This document shows, piece after piece, positions 1 to 6,746 of a DNA stretch of 9,509 bases (its first letter is position 1; each line of letters opens with the position of its first letter). The stretch lies in assembly GCA_050303435.1 (NCBI GenBank), contig JBNLBT010000119.1, forward strand, positions 1 through 9,509. Direction: 5' to 3'. Source of the DNA: JBNLBT01 sp050303435 (lineage in GTDB: Bacteria; Pseudomonadota; Gammaproteobacteria; Xanthomonadales; Marinicellaceae). The notes beneath the pieces were generated by a model. It made no database searches. It had not been told where the DNA came from and saw only the letters and a program-made list of their open reading frames with translations. The position numbers and the translations under genes were made by a program.

Positions 1-1
1 G

Positions 2-781
2 CCGGGACACGCCGGCGACGCGTTGCCGCAAACGGTGCTGGGGCAGGCGCTGTCTCTGGCGGACAAAGTTGACACCTTGTGCGGCATTTTTGCGGTCGGC
101 AAGAAACCCAGCGGCAGCAAAGACCCCTTTGGTCTGCGGCGCGCAGGCTTGGGGATCATTGCTTTGCTCAAAGCGCTGCCGCAGCCGATCGATTATTTTG
201 CCTTGCTGCGCCACAGCATCCAACAGTTGCCAGACACCGGTGCGGATCCCCGCGCGGTGTTCAGTGAAGTGTCGGCCTTCATCGAACAGCGCATGAAGCA
301 CCAGTACCGCGACACCGGTGTGGATCACGACGTGGTTGATGCGGTGTTGGCCATACGACCGCGCAGCGTACCAGATGTGGAAAAACGCATGCGCGCGACG
401 CAGGCGTTCAAACAGTTGTCACAGGCTGAGAGCCTGATTCAGATCAACAAACGCATCAAAAACATTTTGAAAAATGACGCGCAGCCTGCGCAACGATCGG
501 TGGATCCGAAGCTGTTTTCCGCGCCGGCTGAGAACGCCTTGCATGCAGCCATGCAAAACTGTACTGGAGCGGTGGATGAACTGCATCGTGCTGGAGACTA
601 TGCCGAGGCGTTAAAGCGATGTTGTGCATTGCAACAGCCATTGGCGCAATTTTTTGATGACGTGCTGGTCAATGACGAGGATCAAGCCATCAAAAACAAC
701 CGCATGGCCTTGCTGTCAAATTTGTATGACATGCTCAACCGCATTGTCATTTTGGATCATTTAAACGCCGGCGGACAGTGA
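2..781 (+). CDS. glyS: Glycyl-tRNA synthetase beta subunit, C-terminal part (5' end outside window)
   Basis: This is the beta subunit of the bacterial alpha2beta2 glycyl-tRNA synthetase, which with GlyQ charges tRNA-Gly in the cytoplasm. The frame is already open at base 2 and gives about 259 residues; full-length GlyS is usually near 690, so roughly the last third is visible. The recognisable parts are the beta-subunit signature ALSLADKVDTLCGIFAVG followed by KDPFGLRRAGLGI (about residues 16-50 of the fragment), then an alpha-helical region matching the C-terminal DALR-like anticodon-binding domain, with the typical late segment FFDDVLVNDED and NRMALLSNLY. A TTG at base 23 is internal and should not be taken as the start, because homology continues upstream (PGHAGDALPQT). 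The stop is TGA at 779-781. The gene is convergent with the alkaline phosphatase gene. No frameshift or missing segment is seen. Confidence 0.95.
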   Translation, partial: PGHAGDALPQTVLGQALSLADKVDTLCGIFAVGKKPSGSKDPFGLRRAGLGIIALLKALPQPIDYFALLRHSIQQLPDTGADPRAVFSEVSAFIEQRMKHQYRDTGVDHDVVDAVLAIRPRSVPDVEKRMRATQAFKQLSQAESLIQINKRIKNILKNDAQPAQRSVDPKLFSAPAENALHAAMQNCTGAVDELHRAGDYAEALKRCCALQQPLAQFFDDVLVNDEDQAIKNNRMALLSNLYDMLNRIVILDHLNAGGQ

Positions 782-861
782 TCTCTGCGTGGGGCCAAAT
801 GTGGCCAGCGTCGTTTGCGCTTTGAGCGCGATCGAGGTGATTCAGGTGAAACGTGTGACTC

Positions 862-891
862 CACAGCCGGCAATGTATTTTGCCGGCTGTG
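862..891. terminator. Hairpin between convergent genes, possible bidirectional terminator
   Basis: A perfect 12-bp inverted repeat (862-873 with 880-891, CACAGCCGGCAA and its complement) encloses a 6-base loop, TGTATT. It lies 80 bases after the glyS stop and 25 bases after the alkaline phosphatase stop on the other strand, the expected place for a shared terminator. Neither strand has a T-run after the stem, so it is not a classical intrinsic terminator. Two smaller hairpins precede it (793-806, GGCCA/TGGCC; 817-829, GCGCT/AGCGC). The rest of the 782-915 gap shows no gene. Confidence 0.45.
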
Positions 892-915
892 AGTTCGAGC
901 CAAGTCTCGGTCGTG

Positions 916-2430
916 TCACCACCCCAGCGCCTGCCGCATGATGTGGTAAATCACGTGCTGTTCCAGCACCCCGCGCACGGCCTGACTGCCGGCGCCGTTG
1001 GCAAAAATGATCACGTCTTCCCCGCCGTGGGTTTCCGATGAAAATGGCAAGGTGGCCGCCTGCTTGTAATCCGGTGCGGTGGTGTCGACGTGTTCCAGGT
1101 CGGGGCGTTGATCGCCGTTGACGTAACCCGGGCCGTTGGCGTAGCTGAGCGTGGTGTAGGGTTTGTTCTGAGCATCCCGGTAGTATTGTTCCTGCGGCGC
1201 GCCCTGCGATGGGCCGACCCGCACTTTACCCAGAATCGGATTGCCGCGCATGGCGTAGCCGGAGATGGTCATGGTGTGGGCGTGGTCGGCGGTGACAATG
1301 ATCAGAGTGTCGTTCAGATCCACAGAGTCCAGCGCCACCTGCACCGCTTCACTCAAGGCGATGGTGTCGGTCAGCGCGCGGTAAGCGTTGCCGGCGTGGT
1401 GGCCATGATCGATGCGACCGGCTTCCACCATCAGAAAAAAACCGCCGTTGGGCCGTTGCAGAATCTGCAGGGCCTTGCGGGTCATCTCCGCCAGCGAAGG
1501 TTCACCGCCGGTGTCCTTGGGTCGATCGTGTTCGTATTGCATGTGACTGGGTTCAAACAGGCCCAGCAGGTGGTCGGTGCGCGCCGGGTCCACGGCGTTG
1601 AAATCGCGCAGATTCCACACCGTCTGCGCGTTGCTGTACTGGTCTTGCCATTCGCGCATCAAATCGCGGCCATCGCCACGCCAGCCGGTTCTGTCCGGGT
1701 ATTCCGGGTCGGCCTGCGTGCCGGGCAGAAAATGGCCCCGGCCGCCGCCCATCGCCACTTCGATGCCGTCGCCGTGGCTGAAATCAATCAGCTGACTGGC
1801 GATGTCCGCACAACCCGTGTGTTCTTCCGGCAGTTCCGTGTCGTTTTCCCAGCCGCGATGTTCCGCGTGCGCGTAGGTGGCCGCGGGGGTGGCGTGGGTC
1901 AGTCGCGCGGTGCTCACCACACCGGTTCTCAGGCCCCGGTTTTCAGCCAGTTCAAGCAGGGTCTGGGCGTGCAGGCGGCCACCGTGGCAGCGGCCGTGTT
2001 CCGCTTCGGGTTTGACCGCGATGACCCCGGCGCGGGTTTTCATGCCGGTCATGATGGCGCTCATGGTGCCGGCCGAGTCCGGTGTTTGCTGGTTGGTGTT
2101 GTAGGTTTTGCTCAACGCGGTTTGTGGAAATTGCTCAAAAGTCAGCAGGTTTTCCTCGCCGCTGTGTCCCATCAGCTGGCCTTCAAGAATGCGTGCCGCG
2201 GTCAGCGTGTTCAGTGACATGCCATCGCCGAGAAACACGATGACGTTGCGCGCGCGCGCCGGGTAGCCGCTGCGTTGCGCCTGTTCTGCCGCCTTTTGTT
2301 TTCCGGTGGCGTACCACCAGTCCGCCGACTCGACTTCGGTGCTTGCGCCATTGATTGCGGTGGGTTTATTGGCCGCGCAGGCGCTCAAGGTGGCGCAGGC
2401 CAGCCACAGGGCGATGCGTCTGTTAAACAT
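916..2430 (-). CDS. Alkaline phosphatase family lipoprotein, animal/marine-bacterial type
   Basis: A 504-residue phosphomonoesterase that would release inorganic phosphate outside the cytoplasm. The N-terminus is a lipoprotein signal with lipobox LSAC (Cys18), so membrane anchoring is predicted. Alkaline phosphatase landmarks appear in order: LGDGM (metal ligand Asp69), TPDSAGT (nucleophile Ser119), THATPAATYAH (His179, Thr181), HRGW (Arg192), VEAGRIDHGHH (Glu336, Asp341, His345), TADHAH (Asp382, His383) and ETHGGED (His468). His179 and His342 sit where E. coli PhoA has Asp153 and Lys328, as in animal enzymes; the GLFEP and DPEYPD motifs of the animal fourth metal site are also present. It is the last gene of the leftward operon. 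Its ATG lies inside the end of the MAPEG gene (8-base overlap) with no Shine-Dalgarno, implying translational coupling. No pho-box-like site precedes it. Family assignment is secure; the in vivo substrate is unknown. Confidence 0.93.
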   Translation of the reverse strand: MFNRRIALWLACATLSACAANKPTAINGASTEVESADWWYATGKQKAAEQAQRSGYPARARNVIVFLGDGMSLNTLTAARILEGQLMGHSGEENLLTFEQFPQTALSKTYNTNQQTPDSAGTMSAIMTGMKTRAGVIAVKPEAEHGRCHGGRLHAQTLLELAENRGLRTGVVSTARLTHATPAATYAHAEHRGWENDTELPEEHTGCADIASQLIDFSHGDGIEVAMGGGRGHFLPGTQADPEYPDRTGWRGDGRDLMREWQDQYSNAQTVWNLRDFNAVDPARTDHLLGLFEPSHMQYEHDRPKDTGGEPSLAEMTRKALQILQRPNGGFFLMVEAGRIDHGHHAGNAYRALTDTIALSEAVQVALDSVDLNDTLIIVTADHAHTMTISGYAMRGNPILGKVRVGPSQGAPQEQYYRDAQNKPYTTLSYANGPGYVNGDQRPDLEHVDTTAPDYKQAATLPFSSETHGGEDVIIFANGAGSQAVRGVLEQHVIYHIMRQALGW

Positions 2431-2818
2431 GGTATTTGAAAAAACGGTAGCAGTTGATGAACGACAGCACCACGATCACGCTCCAGGTCAGGACGGTGCC
2501 GTAGAAGCGGCCAAAGGACACCCCGGGTTTGTAAATAAAACCCAGCGGATGCAACAGCCGGCCAACCACCAGCGCTGCGCCGGCGCCATGCACGATGCCG
2601 ATGTGGGCGCCGTTGATTTCAGTAACGGCCAGCAGGATCAGGGCGATGGGCACGTATTCGACGGCGTTGGCGTGCGCGCGGATCAAACGCTGCCCCATGC
2701 TGTCTCCACCGTCGCCGATTTCGACGCGCTTGCTGCGGCGGAAATACACCACTTGAAAGGACAGGAAAATCACCAGCAGTCCCAAAATGGACGCGTACAG
2801 GGATGTGATCGGTAACAT
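2423..2818 (-). CDS. MAPEG family inner-membrane protein
   Basis: A 131-residue, very hydrophobic protein of the MAPEG family (membrane-associated proteins in eicosanoid and glutathione metabolism), which includes microsomal glutathione S-transferases and bacterial YecN-like proteins of unknown role. Four membrane segments can be drawn at about residues 4-25, 55-68, 72-90 and 105-124. The segment RLIRAHANAVEYVPIALIL (44-62) matches the family signature around the first cytoplasmic loop and second helix. I chose ATG 2818 because a strong GAGGAG lies 7 bases upstream and the start is 1 base past the upstream stop; the frame is open further up to 2971, but that part lies inside the metallo-hydrolase gene and does not resemble MAPEG. 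The gene overlaps the next one by 8 bases. Catalytic activity with glutathione is not proven for most bacterial members, so the function is left open. Confidence 0.88.
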   Translation of the reverse strand: MLPITSLYASILGLLVIFLSFQVVYFRRSKRVEIGDGGDSMGQRLIRAHANAVEYVPIALILLAVTEINGAHIGIVHGAGAALVVGRLLHPLGFIYKPGVSFGRFYGTVLTWSVIVVLSFINCYRFFKYHV

Positions 2819-2819
2819 G

Positions 2820-3665
2820 TCAATACTCCTCTTCGATGTGTGTTTGTAAATCAATGGCGCCGTAGCGACCGTCGCTGTGATCGATGCGTGCGCAAGCGTA
2901 TTCGGGGTCGTGGGTGAAGAACAGGCGGTGATTTGCGCCCAGGTGCTGCGCAAGAAAGGCCTGTTTTTCATTGATCAGTTGTTCCGGGCAGCGGTCATAG
3001 CCCATGGATATCGGCACGTGCACCCAGTGCCGACCAGGGATTAAATCAGCGCAATACACCAGATCGGCAATCTGTGAGTGCATCATGCCAGGCGTGTGGC
3101 CGTGGCTGAAAGAATAGCGCACCGCATCGCCGGTCAGCGGGTGTCGCTCGCCAGTCACCCGATGCAAACGTCCGCTGGTTTCCAGCAGCTGGTTGAGTTC
3201 GGGAATGAAGGAGGCGCGGTCGCGCGGGTGCGGGTTGATGGCGCGTTGCCAGTGTTCGGCGCCCACCAGAAACTGCGCCTTGGGAAAGCGCAAACTGAGC
3301 GGTGCATCTTCCCGCCACGACGACAGCAGTCCGCCGGCGTGATCAAAATGCAGGTGTGAAAGCACCACCAGGTCCACATCTTCATCGCTCAGACCGATGG
3401 CCTCGAGCGATTCCAGCAGCCGGTGTCCATCCTGCGACACCCCGTAACGGGTTTTGTATTTGGGCTCAAAAAAATCGCCGATGCCGGTTTCAAAGAGAAT
3501 GTTGGCGCCGTTGACGTCGCGCGCCAGCAGGCAGCGACAGGCGATTTCAATGGCGTTGTTGGCGTCCGGTTCAATCCAGCGGCTCCACAGTGCTTTTGGG
3601 GCGTTGCCAAACATCGCACCGCCGTCAAGCCTCTGGGTGTTGCCGGCCAGTGAATGCAGGATCAT
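2820..3665 (-). CDS. MBL-fold metallo-hydrolase (GloB/lactonase-like)
   Basis: A 281-residue metallo-beta-lactamase-fold hydrolase. The metal-binding motif is SHLHFDHAGG, giving His104, His106, Asp108 and His109; further likely ligands are His190 in SHGHTPGMM, Asp207 in YCADL and His252 in FTHDP, so a complete dinuclear site is predicted. The family includes glyoxalase II, N-acyl-homoserine lactonases and many uncharacterised thioester or lactone hydrolases; the sequence alone does not choose among them. No signal peptide is visible, so it should be cytoplasmic. I chose ATG 3665, which overlaps the ggt stop in an ATGA arrangement; the frame stays open up to 3761, but that part lies inside ggt and is low-complexity arginine-rich. 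There is no clear Shine-Dalgarno, so coupling to ggt translation is likely. Its position between ggt and a MAPEG gene hints at a glutathione thioester or related substrate, which is inference. Confidence 0.9.
   Translation of the reverse strand: MILHSLAGNTQRLDGGAMFGNAPKALWSRWIEPDANNAIEIACRCLLARDVNGANILFETGIGDFFEPKYKTRYGVSQDGHRLLESLEAIGLSDEDVDLVVLSHLHFDHAGGLLSSWREDAPLSLRFPKAQFLVGAEHWQRAINPHPRDRASFIPELNQLLETSGRLHRVTGERHPLTGDAVRYSFSHGHTPGMMHSQIADLVYCADLIPGRHWVHVPISMGYDRCPEQLINEKQAFLAQHLGANHRLFFTHDPEYACARIDHSDGRYGAIDLQTHIEEEY
2826..2831 (-). promoter_or_regulatory. Shine-Dalgarno GAGGAG that decides the MAPEG start
   Basis: Read on the minus strand, GAGGAG is followed by 7 bases (TATTGAC) and then ATG at 2818. 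It lies in the last codons of the metallo-hydrolase gene. It is the strongest ribosome binding site in the seven-gene operon and argues for the 131-residue form of the MAPEG protein over a longer one. Confidence 0.8.
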
Positions 3666-5323
3666 TTCACCACCGCGCTGCCGGTGGTGTGGCGCGGATC
3701 GCTGGCGGCCAGCACCTCGCCGGTGGCGCGGTTCCAGTAGACCGCGTGCATGTTGCCCCATTGGCCGTCGTAGACTTTGACCTGATGTCCCAGGGTTTCG
3801 AGTTCAGCGACCGTTTGTGCCGAAAAGGCGTCTTTCTCTGCGTACAGCGTGTCCGGCAGGTACTGGTGGTGATAGCGCGGCAGGCCGACCCAGGAGGCCG
3901 GTTTGTGGCCGTCGTAGAAATCCAGGATGCCCAGCAGCACCATGGTGATGATGCGGCTGCCGCCCGGCGTGCCGAGAATGGCCACTTCGTCCTCGCCCAG
4001 GATGATGGTCGGGGTCATGCTGGAGAGCGGGCGCTTGCCGGGCTGAATTTCGTTGGCTTTGTCGCCGATTAGGCCAAAGGCGTTGGGCTGCATGGATTTG
4101 GCGGAAAAATCATCCATTTCATTGTTGAACAGCACGCCGGTGCCTTCGGCGATGAAGCCGGAGGCCAGGCCGGTGTTCACGGTCAACGTGGCGGCCACCA
4201 TGTTGCCTTCAGTATCGAGCACCGAAAAATGTGTGGTGTCGGTGCCTTTGGGCAGTTCCGGTATGCCCGGCAGGCTGTCGCTCGGGGTGTTCTTGTCCGG
4301 CCGCAGCGAGGCGCGCAATCCGGCCGCGTAATACGGGTGGGTCAGCATCGCCACCGGCACCTTGACGAAATCCGGGTCGCCCAGATAAATGCTGCGGTCG
4401 CGGTAGGCGCGGCGCATCGCCTCGGTGACCAGGTGGATGCGCTCACTGCCGTGCATGTTGTGGATGTCCCAGGCCGACAGGATGTTCAGCATGGTGGCCA
4501 GCGCCACGCCGCCGGAGGACGGCGGGGAGGCGGTGATCAGTTTCTTGCCGCGGTATTCGGTGTACACCGGCTCGCGCTCCACCACGCGGTAATTGCGCAA
4601 GTCTTCCAGAGTCCATATGCCGCCGTGTTTGGTGCTGCCAGCGACCAGTTTCTCGGCCACCGGGCCGCTGTAAAAACCGTCGCGGCCGTGCTCGGCCACC
4701 GCACGCAGGGTCGCGGCCAGATCTTTTTGCACGATCAGATCGCCTTCTTCCAGGGGTTGGCCGTTGGGCAGATACAGGGCGCGCGAAGCCGGATAGCGCG
4801 CCAGTACTTTTTCCTTGCGCTGGATCATGCGGATCAGGCGGGGGAAGGCCGGAAAGCCGTTCTCGGCGGCTTCAATGGCCGGCTGCAGCGATTGTTTCAG
4901 TGGCAGGCGGCCGTAGTGTTCAGCCAGGTGCGCCAGACCGGCGATTTCACCGGGTATGCCGGCTGCCAGCGGGCCGTGCAGGGCCTTGTCGCGATCGACG
5001 TTGCCTTGCGCGTCCAGATACATGTCACGGTGCGCCGCGGCAGGGGCCATTTCGCGGCCGTCAAGCATCACCGATTTGCCGTCTGAGGCGCGGTGCAACA
5101 GCCAGAACGCGCCGCCGCCGATGCCGGAACTTTGCTGCTCCACCACCGCCAGCACCGAGCTGACGGCGATGGCGGCGTCAAAGGCGTTGCCGCCTTCGGC
5201 CAAAATCCGATGCCCGGCCGCGGTGGCCATGTGATGGGCGCTGGCAATCGCCGCCTTGGGCGGGTGATCGGCGCCAACGGCCGTGCTCAGAATTAAAAGG
5301 ACAATCAAGGCCGGTTTTTTCAT
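3662..5323 (-). CDS. ggt: Gamma-glutamyltransferase / glutathione hydrolase precursor
   Basis: A 553-residue gamma-glutamyltransferase, which cleaves the gamma-glutamyl bond of glutathione and transfers it to water or amino acids, normally in the periplasm. The N-terminus is a Sec signal peptide (MKKPALIVLLILSTAVGA, cleavage near residue 18). The proenzyme self-cleaves before Thr363 in TDTTHFSV, giving large (about 19-362) and small (363-553) subunits. Substrate-site residues known from E. coli Ggt are present: Arg90 in DGREMAP, the NEMDDFS segment (402-407), Ser434-Ser435 in PLSSMTP and Gly454-Gly455 in GTPGGSR. Length is normal and the site looks intact. ATG 5323 is preceded by GGAG at 5 bases and overlaps the ferredoxin stop as ATGA. 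The next gene starts in its stop codon, also as ATGA. In some family members the main activity is acylase-like, but the THFS and PLSSM motifs fit a true Ggt. Confidence 0.96.
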   Translation of the reverse strand: MKKPALIVLLILSTAVGADHPPKAAIASAHHMATAAGHRILAEGGNAFDAAIAVSSVLAVVEQQSSGIGGGAFWLLHRASDGKSVMLDGREMAPAAAHRDMYLDAQGNVDRDKALHGPLAAGIPGEIAGLAHLAEHYGRLPLKQSLQPAIEAAENGFPAFPRLIRMIQRKEKVLARYPASRALYLPNGQPLEEGDLIVQKDLAATLRAVAEHGRDGFYSGPVAEKLVAGSTKHGGIWTLEDLRNYRVVEREPVYTEYRGKKLITASPPSSGGVALATMLNILSAWDIHNMHGSERIHLVTEAMRRAYRDRSIYLGDPDFVKVPVAMLTHPYYAAGLRASLRPDKNTPSDSLPGIPELPKGTDTTHFSVLDTEGNMVAATLTVNTGLASGFIAEGTGVLFNNEMDDFSAKSMQPNAFGLIGDKANEIQPGKRPLSSMTPTIILGEDEVAILGTPGGSRIITMVLLGILDFYDGHKPASWVGLPRYHHQYLPDTLYAEKDAFSAQTVAELETLGHQVKVYDGQWGNMHAVYWNRATGEVLAASDPRHTTGSAVVK

Positions 5324-5574
5324 GTGTTCTCCGCGGTCAGGCGTTGGTATTTTTGCAGCAGTTGTTCAGGGGTTTCCACGTGATCTTCGTCTTTCGGAAT
5401 GCATTCAACCGGGCAGATCTCGGCGCATTGGGGTTCATCGAAATGGCCCACGCATTCGGTGCAACGGTCCGGGTCAATCTCAAAGATCTCCGGTCCCATG
5501 TAAATCGCCTCATTCGGGCACACCGGTTCGCAGACGTCGCAATTGATGCATTCTTCGGTGATTTTCAGTGCCAT
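5320..5574 (-). CDS. yfhL: YfhL-type 2[4Fe-4S] ferredoxin
   Basis: An 84-residue cytoplasmic ferredoxin carrying two [4Fe-4S] clusters. The first half has C9-x2-C12-x2-C15-x3-C19-P, the second C38-x2-C41-x8-C50-x3-C54-P. The six-residue insertion between the second and third cysteines of the second motif, and the C-terminal extension after it, are typical of the Allochromatium vinosum / E. coli YfhL type. The opening MALKITEECINCDVCEPVCPNEAI nearly follows YfhL. An extra cysteine (Cys58) lies four residues beyond the second motif. These ferredoxins have low and widely split potentials; the physiological partner is not shown by the sequence. The start overlaps the coaD stop by one base (TGATG), with AAGAGGG at 5582-5588 seven bases upstream; the stop overlaps the ggt start. 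A ferredoxin beside coaD is common in Gammaproteobacteria, so this is probably a housekeeping position. Confidence 0.95.
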   Translation of the reverse strand: MALKITEECINCDVCEPVCPNEAIYMGPEIFEIDPDRCTECVGHFDEPQCAEICPVECIPKDEDHVETPEQLLQKYQRLTAENT

Positions 5575-6062
5575 CAGCGGGCCCTCTTGGCCGCCAGTGC
5601 GCGGTCCACCACCGGATCCACAAATTCAGACACGTCGCCGCCGAGCATGGCAATTTCCCGCACCAGCGACGATGAGATGAAGGAAAATTTTTCCGCCGGT
5701 GTGAGAAACATGGTTTCAATTTCCGGGATCAGGCGGCGGTTCATGCTGGCCAGCTGAAATTCGTATTCAAAATCCGACACCGCGCGCAGGCCCCGCAGAA
5801 TCACCTGCGCGCCGACTTCACGGGCAAATTGTGCCAGCAATGTATCAAAGCCGATCACCTCGACGTTGTCCAGCGGTTCAAGGATGCGGCGGGCCATGTC
5901 AATGCGTTGTTCCAGTGTGAACGTCGGCCCCTTGCCCGGCGAGCTGGCGATCGCCACAACCAGGCGGTCAAACAGGCGCGCGGCGCGCTTGATCAGGTCG
6001 GTGTGTCCATTGGTGATCGGATCAAAGGTGCCCGGATAAATTGCTGTGTTTGCTTGTGTCAT
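5574..6062 (-). CDS. coaD: Phosphopantetheine adenylyltransferase
   Basis: A 162-residue enzyme of the penultimate step of coenzyme A synthesis: ATP plus 4'-phosphopantetheine give dephospho-CoA and pyrophosphate, in the cytoplasm as a hexamer. The nucleotidyltransferase signature is AIYPGTFDPITNGH (7-20), with the T/HxGH motif as TNGH. Further family blocks are LRGLRAVSDFEYE (89-101) and the characteristic KFSFISSSLVRE (125-136). E. coli CoaD has 159 residues, so length is normal. I chose ATG 6062 because it overlaps the rsmD stop (ATGA) and puts AIYPGTF at the usual distance. An ATG four codons earlier (6074) is possible and would add only MAKD. The Shine-Dalgarno is weak, which suggests coupling to rsmD, the usual partner of coaD. 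Confidence 0.96.
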   Translation of the reverse strand: MTQANTAIYPGTFDPITNGHTDLIKRAARLFDRLVVAIASSPGKGPTFTLEQRIDMARRILEPLDNVEVIGFDTLLAQFAREVGAQVILRGLRAVSDFEYEFQLASMNRRLIPEIETMFLTPAEKFSFISSSLVREIAMLGGDVSEFVDPVVDRALAAKRAR

Positions 6063-6673
6063 GTCTTTTGCCATAATTCGATCAGCACCTGCGCCACCCG
6101 CTTGTGCTTGAGCAATTGCCAGTGCAGCGGCTCCATCGGTGGCGGCACTTCGCTGGCCGGGCATTCGCGATACAGCAACCCGCCGCGGGTGCAGTGCGGC
6201 CCTATTTTATCAGAGATGGCGGACAATTCCGCAGAAGAAAACGGGGGATCCAGGAAGATCACATCGAAGGCTTCGTGCGAGCCTTCGAGGAACGCATCGG
6301 CGCGTTGGCACACCGCCTCGACGGTGTCCAGTTTCAATGTTTCGCAGGTCTTTAGCAGGTGTTGCACGGCGCGCGCGTTGGCGTCCACCATCACCACGCG
6401 CCGCGCCATGCGCGAGGCGGCCTCAAAACCGAGGGCGCCGCTGCCGGCGTACAGATCCAGCACTGCCGCGCCGTGCAAATGCGGCATCAGCCAGTTGAAC
6501 AGCACTTCACGCACGCGGTCGGAGGTCGGTCGCAGACCCGGCAGATCGGGCACGTCAATGCGTCGTGAGCGGTGGTGCCCGCCGATGATGCGGATCTGGC
6601 CCGGTTTTTTTTTCATTCGATTGCGCGGCTTTCTACGCACACCGTGCTTGCAAAGACGGGTGATTGGCCGCAT
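6059..6673 (-). CDS. rsmD: 16S rRNA (guanine966-N2)-methyltransferase
   Basis: RsmD methylates N2 of G966 in 16S rRNA using S-adenosylmethionine, during 30S assembly. The sequence shows the family start GQIRIIGG (25-32), GLRPTSDRVREVLFNWL (46-62), the SAM-binding motif I VLDLYAGSGALGFEA (71-85) and the catalytic DPPF (142-145, equivalent to NPPY). The start is uncertain. ATG 6673 gives 204 residues with a basic leader of 19; ATG 6616 gives 185 residues, near the usual length. Neither has a good Shine-Dalgarno. The later ATG is followed directly by nine A residues coding Lys-Lys-Lys. It is the first gene of the leftward operon, about 18 bases below a predicted promoter if 6673 is the start, and is divergent from ftsY, an arrangement known in many Gammaproteobacteria. 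Confidence 0.94.
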   Translation of the reverse strand: MRPITRLCKHGVRRKPRNRMKKKPGQIRIIGGHHRSRRIDVPDLPGLRPTSDRVREVLFNWLMPHLHGAAVLDLYAGSGALGFEAASRMARRVVMVDANARAVQHLLKTCETLKLDTVEAVCQRADAFLEGSHEAFDVIFLDPPFSSAELSAISDKIGPHCTRGGLLYRECPASEVPPPMEPLHWQLLKHKRVAQVLIELWQKT

Positions 6674-6697
6674 GTTGGTGTTTTTAAAGTGGGCTTC

Positions 6698-6726
6698 ATT
6701 TTAGCCGCAGCAGGTGAGCACCACAA
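6698..6726 (-). promoter_or_regulatory. Predicted sigma-70 promoter of the rsmD operon
   Basis: On the minus strand TTGTGG (6726-6721) and TAAAAT (6703-6698) are separated by exactly 17 bases. The -10 matches consensus at 5 of 6 bases and the -35 at the first three. Transcription would start near 6691. Position at the head of seven overlapping genes supports it. It is a sequence prediction only. Confidence 0.5.
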
Positions 6727-6731
6727 GTGGT
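6720..6731. repeat. Small inverted repeat overlapping the rsmD -35 box
   Basis: ACCAC-AA-GTGGT is a perfect 5-bp inverted repeat with a 2-base centre. It covers the predicted -35 hexamer of the leftward promoter and lies about 16 bases upstream of the ftsY -35. This is where an operator could sit, but the arms are short and it matches no site I recognise, so chance is possible. Confidence 0.3.
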
Positions 6732-6746
6732 CTACGGCCGATTGAC

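Noticed and set aside
1090..2217. Long open frame (375 codons) on the plus strand opposite the alkaline phosphatase gene
   Set aside because: It is an antisense shadow in GC-rich coding DNA. Its translation is Val/Gly/His/Arg-rich with no recognisable domain, while the opposite strand encodes a clear, complete enzyme.
2819..2971. Longer MAPEG form starting at 2971 on the minus strand
   Set aside because: The extra 51 residues overlap the end of the metallo-hydrolase gene, are not MAPEG-like and lack a ribosome site; GAGGAG 7 bases before 2818 supports the short form.
3666..3761. Longer metallo-hydrolase form starting at 3761 on the minus strand
   Set aside because: The extension is arginine-rich out-of-frame sequence inside ggt; the ATGA overlap at 3665 fits the rest of the operon.
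4229..5086. Open frame of 285 codons on the plus strand opposite ggt
   Set aside because: Same antisense effect; biased Gly/Val/Gln/His composition, no domain, and ggt is intact on the other strand.
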